NCBI GenBank assembly: GCA_047495785.1
Contig: JBLDXI010000031.1
Location: 682,001 to 746,000 of the forward strand
Direction: 5' to 3'
Origin: Lepidodermella squamata
Taxonomy: Eukaryota; Gastrotricha
DNA length: 64,000 nucleotides
Both the position numbers and the translations under genes were made by a program. The notes below the pieces were generated by a model. That model searched no databases, had not been told where the DNA came from, and worked only from the letters and a program-made list of their open reading frames with translations. Shown piece by piece: positions 1 through 10,660 of this stretch (position 1 is its first letter; every line of letters starts with the position of its first letter).

Positions 1-715
1 GTCGTTGATCGAGAATGGCTGATGAACGACAACGGCTGGATGATAGCGAATGGAAATGCTAAGCCTATTTCTAATGCCAGACTTCTTGTTGATTACGACG
101 GAGTGCCTACAGCTCTGGATTACAGGATTCTTTACACTGATTACCAAAGTATAGCTGTAGTGTATGGCGAGGTCACTTCATATGACGACAAAGTTACGAA
201 ATATGCGAGAATTCTTGCGAGATACCCTGATCCGGATGAAGCGACGATTCAACGAGCTTTTGCTATCATTTTCTCGAGGACTTTGTTGACGAGGAATAAT
301 TTCGTGAAAATCAGGCATGGAGTTCGAGGGACTATCATTACAACCACTCAAAATCCTGATTATCCGTTAGCTGAGATTGAAGCTACCACCAGTAAGCCGA
401 TGAGCTCAGGCCCGAATGTTGACTTCGAGAATCTTTTCCATGCTGAGACAACTGAGCGGAGTGAGTTGACCAGATGTTAACGAAATTTCTTTGATTTTGC
501 ATTATTTTTTAGTTACTACGACATCTGACAAGTCTTGGAAGTGCGCCTACAGGCCCCCGGAAAGCTCTTGCATGTTCCTTGGCCGATTTATTGTCTTCAA
601 CAGTGAGGATCAACTATGCGTTATTCAAACATCGGGATGCAGTATGACCGATGTCCAGCGGCATGCTTTCACTTCTTGGGACGAATGTCAAGAAACTTGT
701 GTTGCAGCGCCATAG
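1..715 (+). CDS. Lipocalin-Kunitz fusion protein, secreted (5' partial)
   Basis: The frame is open from base 1, so the signal peptide and the GxW block lie off the left edge. The visible barrel part has the TDY block (YTDYQSIAVVYG) and the third block (ILARY), then a degenerate HGV motif shared with the neighbouring lipocalins. I place an intron at 461-512 (strong GTGAGT donor, TTTTTTAG acceptor, phase 1). The second exon encodes a Cys-rich domain with spacing C-x8-C-x15-C-x6-C-x15-C-x3-C. This resembles a Kunitz/BPTI domain (usual C-x8-C-x15-C-x7-C-x12-C-x3-C) with a changed second half. AATAAA lies at 753-758. The other lipocalins here end in low-complexity tails; this one ends in the Kunitz-like domain, so it may combine ligand binding with protease inhibition. 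Family calls are firm for the lipocalin and moderate for Kunitz. Confidence 0.8.
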
Positions 716-1459
716 AAACATTTTACATGAGATTGTTTGAGCATGAAATTGGAATAAAATACTGAATTTGAATTCGTATTGCGGCGAACCAGCCCTTGAC
801 ACTTCTTCATTTGCAGAATATGTCCTATGAGACAAGTGTTAGCAAATTAAACAATGGAAAAATATAGGAGCGACAATTCAGCAAGGACAATCGAGCTGGG
901 AACTCTTCCGAAACCTACTAATCCACAAACCTTAGCTTGAATCTTATCAAATTCAGAGGAAATGTAAATCTTCTGCTGGAATGTCGCTTGCTGAACTGTC
1001 GGGATAAGAAAATTCTCGAAATAGCTGTTTGATTGCGTGATCTCAGAATTTTCACTTTTGTGCATTTTTGCCCAGCCTGATTATTGGCAACCTCAATTTT
1101 GACCGGCTATCTTCACGTTTTTAGGCGCCTGCTGCCGCGTATTTATCACCTCTTGAGATTTGACACTAAAAACACACGAGCACAAACAAGGGATTCTTGT
1201 TACAGGTGCGCGTTTCGGCTAGGTGTTAAGCCGCTTTACTTGCCAAGATTTTAGCTCAGCTACCAGCACTGCGTCATGATTATTAGGCGTTCGAGCGCAC
1301 CTACGACAAGTAATCTCCGGCTCACAGCAACCTGCTATAGCTGCTCATCAGTTTACAGCCGACAGTTTTCTTCTCGAGCCCTTGCCATTTCTTCTCGTAT
1401 TTTCGACTTCACTATAAATACACTGCTGTTTAACCACAAACATATTTTTTAATAGAAAG
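716..1459. other. Intergenic: lipocalin 3' UTR and next promoter
   Basis: Contains AATAAA at 753-758 for the upstream gene and a TATA box at 1413-1420 for the downstream one. Short open frames on both strands show no recognisable domain. Confidence 0.6.
1413..1420 (+). promoter_or_regulatory. TATA box of the lipocalin gene starting at 1460
   Basis: TATAAATA, 40 nt upstream of the ATG. This suggests a short 5' UTR of roughly 10-20 nt. Confidence 0.6.
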
Positions 1460-2281
1460 ATGTATACTGTGTTAGTTCTAGCGATTCTACCCTTAGCTTT
1501 AGCTCAGGTATGATCGATCAATTTTCCCTGAATTTTAATGATTTTCTGGGATTAACAGGAAGTCCCTGGCGTCGCAGATTTCGACGTCTCGCAATATGTC
1601 GGCTTATGGTACGAAGTCTACAAAACAAGGGGCATGCCATTTCAATCTGATGCGGCAACCGACGTGACAGCTCAATACACGAAGAACGAAAACGGAACTG
1701 TAACAGTCCTCAACAAGGAATGGCGGCCCTGGGAAAGCCGTTGGAGCTCAATGACCGGCCTCGCTACGCCTAACGCAACCGAATCTGGCGTATTCTCAGT
1801 CCAATTCCCTGGCAATCCAGTACCAGGAGATTACCGAGTCATTTCCACTGATTATTCAACGTATTCGATTGTATACAGCGTTAAGCGATACTGCTGGATC
1901 TTGTCACGTTTCACTAATATGACTGACGCTTTCGCTGCGACGTTGTTCGCGTTCATTCGAGAGAAGACCGATTTGAGGCCGTATCAATTCTTGAAGACGG
2001 CGCACGGTGTTTGGAACGTGAATACGCCTGAGAAACCGGTGACTGTTCCGGTGTTTCAGCCAGTGCTGCAGCCTCAGCCAACTCCGCCTCAGCCCATCTG
2101 GAACCCGCAGCCGCCGACGCAGGCGCAACCGCAGACGTTCCCGTTTTTCTGGCCGTTTAACAACAACAATAATCAGAATAGCAATAGCAATACTAACAAT
2201 AACAACAACTTCTTCAATCAAATGCCACCGCTGGCTTTGCCGAGCTTTGGCAACTTCCAGAATTTGCCATTGTTTGGCTGA
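1460..2281 (+). CDS. Secreted lipocalin with Pro/Gln/Asn-rich tail
   Basis: Exons 1460-1507 and 1559-2281 (intron 51 nt, phase 0), 256 aa. Exon 1 encodes only the signal peptide (MYTVLVLAILPLALAQ). The lipocalin signature is complete: GxW at about residues 31-33 (YVGLWYEVYK), TDY (STDYSTYSIVYS) and the Arg block (WILSRF). The last ~90 residues are disordered: Pro/Gln repeats, an internal FFWPF followed by Asn runs, and the end NLPLFG. The signal-peptide intron is at the same place as in the genes at 3291 and 29643, and all three share a C-terminal block of the form P-S/T-F/I-G-N, which makes them one subfamily. ApoD-like lipocalins carry small hydrophobic ligands outside the cell; the ligand here is unknown. 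No canonical AATAAA lies close to the stop. Confidence 0.9.
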
Positions 2282-3290
2282 TAGCTGATAGCTGAATGCT
2301 GTTTTCTCCCTTGCACTGCCTAAAGTCTAGTAAATATCATTGAACACAGTTATTTTGAATTGAACTAAGCAGAGCTTATTCGCAGATATATTTCGAAGTA
2401 AAACTTGGTCTGAAAAGTGATGGATTGTCTCTTATGAATGGGTCATTGAAGAATACTGAAGTAGGAAAGGCTTCAAGAAACGAAATCGATAAGGAAACGA
2501 AGTCTTCGATCGTTGTTTGCCGCTTCAAATTTCTCTCTGGATGAAAGAAATTCGTCTTGAAGAAATTGGGACCACGGCTTGTTGATATAAATCGCAAAGG
2601 TTATTCTTGATCACCGGAACTAAGCAATCAAGTCAACGTCTAAAATTGATACCAGAATCCGAAACCAATTCGTCAATTTTTCACAGAGGCTCGGTTACAT
2701 ATCAATGCATTTCGAATGAAGAGCAGACGAGGCAGCAGTTATTTCTAGAGAAATCTCCGATAATCAAATAGGTCAAAGACTACCTTGAGCATATGAAAGC
2801 TGCAGGCTGCAGTAGAAAAGGAACATTTTCTAGTCAGTATGAAGCGAACAATGATCGTTCGTAAAGTTACCAGCGGCTAATTCACGAGCGTGCTCAGATC
2901 AGTAACGGCGCGCAGCATGCCTATGGACTCTTTATTTTTCTGATGTAGCCAACCCACGTGATGACCATAGCTTTGTGACTTAGCGGCCAATTATCATACC
3001 GTTTGGCCTTATGATTTAGATTTATTGAATTTCAACTCGTTTTTTCACCCCGGTAGGTCATGCAGCGACGGGCTTGCTCACCGAATGCCCGCATTGAGGC
3101 GGCCGGCGCGCGGCTTAGGCAAAGCCGTTGGGGAGCCGTGTGCTGGACGCCGGTTCAGATAATCCGCAGATTAAGCGCGGCTTTATCATCGAGCGAAAAA
3201 CACTCGCGACGCAAGCTCGAAGCACCTGCAACCTTTCTCCCTCAGCATTCGCGTTTTTTTGGATAGTTGGTAACTAGGAGGCATCGAAAC
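2282..3290. other. Intergenic region between two lipocalin genes
   Basis: About 1 kb without a convincing gene. The open frame at 3060-3266 is GC-rich and has no homology I recognise. No TATA box was seen directly upstream of 3291. Confidence 0.5.
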
Positions 3291-4256
3291 ATGAATTACC
3301 TGGTGATTCTCGCAATCTTACCTGCAGTCGCTCTTGCTCAGGTCTGAAGGAAACCCCCAATCGAACCTAAAAATCTATTGATTTCTCGTTTTAAATAGGA
3401 TACCCAGACGTCCGTCGATCTCTCCCAGATTATTGGCCTTTGGTATGATATCTACCATCTGAAGGACACCCCAGGCCAGGTTGACTCGTCGACTGACGCC
3501 ACGGTTGAGTACAGAGACAACGGCAACGGCACCTGGACCATCACGTCTAAGGACTGGCGCCCGTGGGAGCGTCGCTGGAACGTGATTTCAGGCCAGGGCC
3601 TGCCCAACCCGAGCGAGGGAGGTGTCTACTACGTCAACTATGCCGGCAACGCGAAGCCTATTGAAATGCGAATTCTCCGCACTGACTACACCAGCTACTT
3701 GATCGTCTACAGCCCGGTGGGCCCGTACTGCTGGATCTACGCCCGCCAGGCTTCAATGACCGATGCCGACGCAGCCTCTTTCCTCGCTTTCATCCGCGAG
3801 AAGACCGACCTGCGCCCGTACCAGTTCGTCAAGACTGCCCATGGCGTTTGGAATGTCAACATCCCCAATGCTGACGATCAAAAACCTGCTCCCCAGAATG
3901 TCAACCCGATCCAGTGGGTTAATGTTCAAGTCCCGCAGCCCCAAGCCCCAGCGCCGTCCCCGCCACCAGTTGTCGCCCCGCCTCAGGTCGCGCCACAGCC
4001 TGCGCCTGCCCCTCAGCCCCAGGCCCTCCAGCCTCAGATGCCGGCCATCCCAGGTCTTCAATCCCTGTGGAACCCAACCAACCTCCGCCTGTGGCCTTTT
4101 GGTGATAACAACGCTGCCCTCCCCGGCTCTGTCCCTGCAACCAACCAGAATGCCAACCAGAATAACAACAACCAGAACAACAACGTTGCAAGGATCAACC
4201 CGATCCCATCTCTCCCGACCATTGGCAACTTTGGCGGCTGGCCTCTTAACGGCTAA
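3291..4256 (+). CDS. Secreted lipocalin with Pro/Gln/Asn-rich tail, C-ending codon bias
   Basis: Exons 3291-3341 and 3399-4256 (intron 57 nt, phase 0), 302 aa. Exon 1 is the signal peptide (MNYLVILAILPAVALAQ). Barrel blocks are IIGLWYDIY, RTDYTSYLIVYS and WIYAR. The tail is Pro/Ala/Gln-rich, then has an internal LRLWPFGDN, Asn/Gln runs and the end GNFGGWPLNG. The barrel is very close to that of the gene at 1460: both have the stretch FIREKTDLRPYQF and then TAHGVWNVN. Yet third codon positions here are strongly C/G-biased, unlike the neighbours, which suggests selection for high expression (inference). AATAAA lies at 4376-4381. Extracellular carrier or structural protein; ligand unknown. Confidence 0.9.
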
Positions 4257-5338
4257 ATCATGGTTTTGGAGATGTAGAAAGAACATTAGTGTGCATTTTA
4301 GTTAGGGCCCGTCCTGTATGCTGTGCAGCTGATAACTGTCTATGTTCTTCTGAGGAGTTAGGTTCGAGAGACAAGAATAAAAATGATAAGTGTCATGTCG
4401 CTGAACTGAAAACGCTAATCAGGAAATGTTGCTTGATGTTCGCGGTTATCGGATAAAAGCTGAGAGTATTTTAGCTTCAAGCCACATAACATCGCATCAG
4501 GATGTGAGAAACAGTGAGCGAATTTTCATGGTTCAGTAATGATTTTCATCGGCATTCGCATGGAAATCTTTCGAAAAGAGACAAGATCAGGACATAATTT
4601 TTGGGCTTCGCTGAAAAAAGGAAGCGGTAAAGGGATTCCGCTATGCTGTTTCATGGGAATTTCAACGCTGCGAATTCACTATTACAACGGTGGCCAAAAA
4701 GGAATAAAGGAGGGATACTATTCTGCTACAAATCACACTTATCCTTTTTATTTATCACTCAGGCTTCTGATAGATCTGTATTTCTGCAATATTTAGAATA
4801 TTTTTGACATCCGAAATGAGCATTTATTCTCATACCGCCATAATGCTCACAAGCTATTTTGTCAGTCTAATGTTAATGCCAGTTCTCAGTGCTATACTAT
4901 TTAAACCAACGTAAAATATAATGCATTAGTCTGAGCTGTGGCAAAAGCTTGTTGACTCACTGCCGCGCATAAGTGTAAGGAAAAAACTCGCGGGTAAGTG
5001 CGTCACTAAACGTAGTTTTTTCCTGTTTATCGCCGAGTTTTCAGAAACGCGTCAAACGGCGCTTACATTGTTCAAACGATATGAACACTATTTTTTGCTA
5101 ATCAACAGCCTAAATTATGACGCTGACTGCCTAGGTCATCGGGCGGACACGTGGAAAAACATAAAAAAAATGGTTGAAAGTAGGTAAACAGACTGAAAAA
5201 AGCGAAACTGTGGTGATGAAACAGAAGGGCTGGCCAAGAATTTGTCTATAAAAGGTCGATATGAGAAATAGTCTATCCAACATCTGCACTCAAAGCTCGA
5301 ACTAAAGTTACAGTCCGAAGTTGAAATCTTTCTTCACA
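4257..5338. other. Intergenic: lipocalin 3' UTR and cathepsin promoter
   Basis: AATAAA at 4376-4381 ends the lipocalin, and a TATA box at 5247-5254 serves the cathepsin gene. The small open frame at 4539-4796 has no recognisable domain. Confidence 0.5.
5247..5254 (+). promoter_or_regulatory. TATA box of the cathepsin L gene
   Basis: TATAAAAG, 85 nt upstream of the ATG at 5339. Confidence 0.6.
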
Positions 5339-6465
5339 ATGTTTGCTATCTCATTCACTCTTGGCTTTGTCGCCATCTGTATTCATTCCTGCAGTAAGTT
5401 CAGAAGAATATTGAAAATTCAGTTTTCTTAATCGATCTTTCTTCATTAGTTTCTGCTCCGGCTGATGGCGACTGGAATAACTGGAAGGCGGGGAACTTGG
5501 TCTCCTACCCTAACCCGAATGAAGACCGCCTACGTGCCGATATCTTCAGCCAACGCAAGGCAAAGATCGAAAATCACAATTTAAAAGGCTCAGCGTCGTA
5601 CAAACTCGCTCTGAATCGTTTGGCTGATCAAACTGAGCAGGAACTGAAAATGCGACTCGGCGCTGTTGCTCCGACCGGACCGCTTGTTGGCGCCGTTACC
5701 ACGACCACAAAAAAAGCGACTACCATAACAGCGAAAGCGACCACTACAACGAAAGCCACTACTACGACAACGAAAGCTCCCACCACAACTACAACAACTG
5801 CTGCTCCTCTTGCTAGTCTAGACTGGAGAACAAGTGGCGTTGTAACTCCGGTTAAAGATCAAGGATCCTGTGGTTCTTGCTGGTCCTTCTCGTCAACCGG
5901 AGCTCTCGAGGGCCGTTACAAGCTGAAGTACGGCAACTTGGTCTCTCTTTCAGAGCAAAATCTCATGGATTGCTCGTACTCCTACGGTAATCAAGCTTGC
6001 AACGGCGGTTGGATGAATTCAGCATTCAGCTATGTTCAATCGGTCGGCGGCATCAATACAGAAACTGCCTATCCCTATAAAGCAGCTAGCAGCACAACTT
6101 GTTTATTCAACAACACTGCTTCGGCTAAATTCGCTTCAGTTTCATCGATTGTCAGCGTTGCAGCGACTGAGGCTGCTCTAATGCAGGCCCTTCAAACCGG
6201 CCCGGTCTCTGTCGCGATCTACGCTGGTCACGATTCATTTTGGTACTACTCAAGTGGCATCTATAATGATTTGAATTGCACGGCTAGCATCGACCATGCA
6301 GTTTTGGTTGTAGGCTATGGAACTGATGCTGCTACAAACACGAACTATTGGCTGGTCAAAAACAGCTGGGGCGCTTGGTGGGGCGAGCAGGGTTACATTC
6401 GCATGGCTCGCGGCTGGAATAACTGCGGAATTCTGAGCTACGCTAGCTATCCTGTGATTGCCTAA
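5339..6465 (+). CDS. Secreted cathepsin L-like cysteine protease with Thr-rich linker
   Basis: Exons 5339-5393 and 5450-6465 (intron 56 nt, phase 1), 356 aa. Signal peptide at about 1-18. An I29 inhibitor prodomain follows, with a degenerate ERFNIN helix and the segment LALNRLADQ. A Thr-rich tract (TTTTK.../TTTTTTAAP) at about 100-138 sits at the prodomain-mature junction. The papain-family (C1A) domain starts near residue 142 (LDWR). The catalytic set is complete: Gln156, Cys162 (in QGSCGSCW), His301 (IDHAVLVVGYG) and Asn323 (NYWLVKNSWG). The mature domain has normal length. The Thr-rich insert is unusual for cathepsin L and resembles the Thr tracts of the surrounding lipocalins, suggesting O-glycosylation and secretion into the same material (inference). 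AATAAA at 6508-6513. Confidence 0.95.
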
Positions 6466-6795
6466 AATGTGTGGATATCTTTAGAATTTTCAAATTATAC
6501 TTAACTTAATAAAATACTTGAATATTTATTTTAAGTTTTTTGAGCACTCTGGAATGTTAAAAGGGGCGCTATATGCACTATTTACCCCCACTTATTACAA
6601 TAACATATCATTATTTAGCCAACAGTTCACCGTCTTATTGACTTAGGTGGCAATTTATCACCGTTCATTGAGCCCTCTAATTTTATAAATAAAACAAAAC
6701 GCAAAAAATGCGCGAGCCGGTCAATGGCCGAACAAACGGGCCCTTTTGACCACCGCCCAGTACCCGCGTAAACAGCCAAGCCTTAGAGCGAAAAA
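6466..6795. other. Intergenic: cathepsin 3' UTR and lipocalin promoter
   Basis: AATAAA at 6508-6513. Nothing else was recognised before the next ATG at 6796. Confidence 0.5.
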
Positions 6796-7895
6796 ATGCG
6801 CCGAACTGCACTGCTGCTAATAGCGATAATTTGCCACAGCGTTGCGCCGCAATCGACCTACAACCAATTACCACTGCACACCGATTTTGATGCTTCTCGA
6901 TTTGTTGGCAAATGGTTTGAAATCTACAGGTCCATCACATCGCCCATTGAAATGGGGACTGATGTTTCGATAAACGTAATTCTGAATGGGGACGATAGCC
7001 TCGGCTTTTACAAGCAGGAATGGCTACCGCAGGAGAGGAAATGGCGGTTAGCTGTCGGTCAGGCCATGGTTCCTGAGCCGAGGGAGCCTGCGCAATGGTC
7101 GATCCGCTTTGTCAATTTCGGCCCATCTGCTGCAGTTGACCATCGAGTGCTTTTCACCGATTACCGGCAAATCGCAATTGTCTACGGCGAGGTAACAACT
7201 TCACGAGGATTGACGAAGTACGGTTGGATTTACAGCCGGTTGAAGACGCTGCCGAAGGATTTTATCGATTATGCGATTCAGTTGTTGGAGATTCGCGGGT
7301 TGGGTAAGGAACTAATGACTGCGGTTCCGCATGGCGTGGCGATGTTCTACGGAGGACCGATGGAGATTGCTCGACCGATTAGAAGAGCTAGTTGGCAGTG
7401 GACACCTACAACTTCTACTACTACAACTACTACCACGACTATGACTCCATATCTACCTGTACCAGTCTGGATACTACCTCGTAATAGCAACAAAAATGTT
7501 CATGCAAAAAGAAAAATATTAATTTTCTTAGCAAAATTGAATTCAGTATTACTAGGGTCGATTCATCCTTCCAATTTTTATCCAATTTACATTATCAATA
7601 ATAAATTTAATAAAAGTTTCCGGTTCCTCTCATTAAAAATTAAATTAACAAATCATCAAATTTAAAATTAAATTTAAGTAAAGATTTTGAAAAATCGCAA
7701 AAAATAAAAAAAGTTGAAATAACATTTTTTTGAAAATAATTAATCATTGGTTCATGCTTAAAATGCTATGATTATTATCAAACATAAGTTTAATTTCATA
7801 ATCAAATTACTTGAAATTTTCTACCGTGTCCTAGTTTATGTATTCTGAAAGCTTTTCTCTCTCTTTTGTTTAGGGCAGCAGCAACAAAGACCACT

Positions 7896-7928
<33 letters not shown>

Positions 7929-8064
7929 ACAGCAGAGACAGCAACTACAACAAAGACCACAGCCGCTAGGACAGTCGCCATTGTCTCCGATAAGCAGATC
8001 TGGCGTAGCCTGGTTTCCAAGCCTACTCGGCTCAAATTGGCCATTTACCAACATCATAGGCTAA
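6796..8064 (+). CDS. Secreted lipocalin with Thr and poly-Gln tail
   Basis: Exons 6796-7480 and 7874-8064 (intron 393 nt, phase 1), 291 aa. Signal peptide MRRTALLLIAIICHSVAPQ is in the same exon as the barrel, so this copy lacks the signal-peptide intron of the 1460/3291 type. Barrel blocks are FVGKWFEIYRS, FTDYRQIAIVYG and WIYSRLKTLP. A run of Thr codons precedes the intron. Exon 2 encodes a Gln-rich stretch and ends SNWPFTNIIG, the WPF-like terminus shared by the family. Reading past the donor gives a different AT-rich tail up to 7665; I treat that as intron because the spliced frame restores the family tail. AATAAA at 8101-8106. Extracellular; ligand unknown. Confidence 0.88.
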
Positions 8065-8355
8065 TAACGTTGTTTTTTTTTAAATCAGTGATACATCTTC
8101 AATAAACTGTCATCGTCGAAACTTCTCGCTTTCATTACTACGAACATGTATAATATTAGTTTATATGAATACACACACGCAATATCTGATAGCGATCAAG
8201 AAAAAAAGACTAAATTAACGCGCCTCGACGGCACCGCCGTAGAGTGTGAATGCATCAACTCGCTCGTGCCGCTCGTGCCGCCGCAACAACATATGTGAGA
8301 TGTCGAAAAAGCATCTTGTCGCTGCCCACTATTACTGCTAATACTACTCCAAAAC

Positions 8356-9219
8356 ATGTTGCCGGTGACCATTATTTGCGTAGCTATTTTAGCACCAGTT
8401 GCAGTCAACGCCCAGTCGACGTCGGGCGAAGCGCCGCTGCAGCCAGATTTCGACGCGCAACGGTTCGCCGGCACGTGGTATGGCATTTTCCGCAGTAAGG
8501 ACAACAAGATGTACGCTGGGACGGACCACTCGTCGACGTTTTCTGTCGTCATGGACGGGACAGTTCGCATTTTCAACTTCATGTGGCGGCCTGATTTGGC
8601 CAAATGGATCTACGTCTCCCAGGTAGGGACCGTTCCTAACCCAAGAGAACCGGCGCAATGGGAAATGCGATTCACGAACAACCCTAGGCTTGCGCCTCTT
8701 GATTTCCGAGTTTTAGCGACTGACTACACGGATTACGCGGTCATTTTCTCGGAAACAGTCCAGCCAACAGGGCTATCGAGAGATGGTTGGATCCTTAGTA
8801 GGACTAAGACCTTGCCCCAGGCAATTCTAGACTACGCTTTCGACCTACTGGAGCTTCGAGGCTTGAGTAAGGACTTTTTCGAAGCTGTAAGACATGGAGT
8901 TGCCCCGAATAATGGATTTGTGGTCGAGAGACCTCAATCTATAACCGTCCAAGTCCCGGTTCAGGTGGTCACGCGGCCAATCGTAATGCAGACACCACGG
9001 CCACTCCTTAGAGCCACGACTACAACAAGGCGGCCGAATCCTTTGATGATGTTCCCTTCCTTGGGCTTCTCAGACCCTTGGCCAGCGGTTCCTCAGTTGA
9101 ATTTCCAACTGCCCGGCCTGCAGAGTGGTCTTTTGTGGGGGGATTTGTTTAACAACAACAATCAACAACAAAGGTATGGCCAGCAGCGACAGCAGCCGCA
9201 ACAGGGCTGGGGCTTTTAA
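8356..9219 (+). CDS. Secreted lipocalin with Gln/Asn-rich tail
   Basis: Single exon, 287 aa. Signal peptide at about 1-20 (MLPVTIICVAILAPVAVNAQ). Barrel blocks are FAGTWYGIFRS, ATDYTDYAVIFS and WILSRTKTLP, then a helix-like segment (DLLELRGLSKDF) and RHGV. The tail contains a short Thr tract, LLWGDLF, Asn and Gln runs and the end QQGWGF. The tail has the WG-type motif also seen in the genes at 9479 and 10661, not the WPF type. Adjacent tandem copies on the same strand suggest local duplication. AATAAA at 9320-9325. Confidence 0.92.
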   Translation: MLPVTIICVAILAPVAVNAQSTSGEAPLQPDFDAQRFAGTWYGIFRSKDNKMYAGTDHSSTFSVVMDGTVRIFNFMWRPDLAKWIYVSQVGTVPNPREPAQWEMRFTNNPRLAPLDFRVLATDYTDYAVIFSETVQPTGLSRDGWILSRTKTLPQAILDYAFDLLELRGLSKDFFEAVRHGVAPNNGFVVERPQSITVQVPVQVVTRPIVMQTPRPLLRATTTTRRPNPLMMFPSLGFSDPWPAVPQLNFQLPGLQSGLLWGDLFNNNNQQQRYGQQRQQPQQGWGF

Positions 9220-9478
9220 TCTCTTCCACCACTTGACTACAACACATGCTTAATGTGTGTTATAAATCCCCTTATGTTTTTCAGCTAACACAAGTGCATT
9301 TGATACTTAAAACAATAACAATAAAACAGTGAGCTTTGGCCGCACGAGATTGTTGTTACAGACTGGTGGGGGTGAAAAAGCACAACATTTTTTGTGTTCT
9401 GCCGGCGGCGCCAGCTCATTTATTACGTCTGGGCGATAAAGTGTAGGTTTAATTAGATTTTTTTCGCGCTCAGGAATT

Positions 9479-10228
9479 ATGCCGCTATTTAGCCTGATAA
9501 CCTTGTTCAGCTTGCTTTACCTGCAAGCGAATGGCCAATCTTCGCAAGGCCAGTTACCGTTACAGCCTGATTTCAATCTCAATCGATTCGTTGGAACTTG
9601 GTACGCCCTGTTCCGCCTTCGGGACAATCAAATAGTGCTTGGGACCGATGTGATTTCGCAATTCACCGGGCTTAATGACGGATCGTTAGCTGTTTATCAA
9701 ATCGAATGGAGACGGCTGGAGAACAAATGGCGCTACACAGCGCAGAGGGCTACGGTCGACAATCCCCGGGAGCCAGCTTTATGGATGCTGACCATGCCAG
9801 AATCTACTTCATCCCCTCCGAGTACCTATCGAATCTTAGCGACTGACTATATCAGTTACGCAGTGATTTATGTGGAAATGGGCCAACAAAAGGGTGGTTT
9901 CATTCTTTCGCGATCGAGGACCCTTCCCCAGCAGGTCATCGACTACGGTTTTGCTATTCTGGCTATGCGAGGTGTTACCCGAGACAGCTTCGAAACTGTG
10001 ACCCACGGCGTTGCGCCAACTGTCGGCTACATAGAGCCAGTCGATAATCCAGTGCCAACTACGACAACTACCACGACTAGAGCGCCGTTCATCGCGTATC
10101 GGCCAATGAATAGGAGATTGCCTGTTCCGGTGCGACGGGAACCTGAGTCGAATGCCATTGACGCTGGTATGCTGTGGGGAGTGCCTATGACCAACGCGCA
10201 AGCGGCTAAGCTTGCGTTGGCTCAATAA
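9479..10228 (+). CDS. Secreted lipocalin, shorter tail
   Basis: Single exon, 249 aa. Signal peptide at about 1-19 (MPLFSLITLFSLLYLQANG). Barrel blocks are FVGTWYALFRL, ATDYISYAVIYV and FILSRSRTLP, then THGVAPT. A short Thr tract and a tail with MLWGVPM follow; it lacks Asn/Gln runs and ends KLALAQ. It is closest in layout to its neighbours at 8356 and 10661, and all three share the helix after the third block and a tail WG motif. AATAAA at 10286-10291. Confidence 0.92.
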   Translation: MPLFSLITLFSLLYLQANGQSSQGQLPLQPDFNLNRFVGTWYALFRLRDNQIVLGTDVISQFTGLNDGSLAVYQIEWRRLENKWRYTAQRATVDNPREPALWMLTMPESTSSPPSTYRILATDYISYAVIYVEMGQQKGGFILSRSRTLPQQVIDYGFAILAMRGVTRDSFETVTHGVAPTVGYIEPVDNPVPTTTTTTTRAPFIAYRPMNRRLPVPVRREPESNAIDAGMLWGVPMTNAQAAKLALAQ

Positions 10229-10660
10229 TAACCTTTATATTCTTGTTACCTTCACCTTCAATTTTTCATGGCAAGCTAAAAATGCAATAAAATATATGCG
10301 CATTTCCACTCAGAGTTTTGAATCAAAAGCGATTGAGTGCCAAAAGCTGGGTTTACCATTACCGAATCTGTGCCAGAAAAATATCGTAGACTGATAAGCT
10401 TTATGAAGCGTGTATCATGCGCGTTAAATTGAAATGTAAGCTTCGACTTTAAATGATGGACTCGTGTTGATGTTTTTCTGGCCAGACGAAAGCGGCCAGC
10501 GCGTGTTGATGATAAAAAAACACAGTGCCTAATTGCCGTTCGCACGCCATCCATCACTGACCACCTAATGATAATAGCGGTCTCGCGCCCCAGACTTGAG
10601 AAAACTCATCATCTCAAGAGACTGACTGTGTTATGAGCTCATACGTGATATTTGATACAA
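10229..10660. other. Intergenic region between lipocalin genes
   Basis: AATAAA at 10286-10291 ends the upstream gene. Remaining open frames are short and overlap one another; no TATA box was seen. Confidence 0.5.

Noticed and set aside
476-512. A 37-nt intron in the lipocalin-Kunitz gene
   Set aside because: A much stronger donor (GTGAGT at 461) gives a 52-nt intron with the same downstream frame, matching the usual size in this window.
7481-7665. Unspliced C-terminus of the 6796 lipocalin
   Set aside because: It is AT-rich and unlike any family tail; splicing to 7874 restores a Gln-rich tail ending NWPFTNIIG in phase.
10652-10660. Upstream TTG start for the 10661 lipocalin
   Set aside because: The ATG at 10661 begins a normal signal peptide; eukaryotic initiation at TTG is unlikely. 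The same applies to frames opening at 20166, 42389 and 5497.
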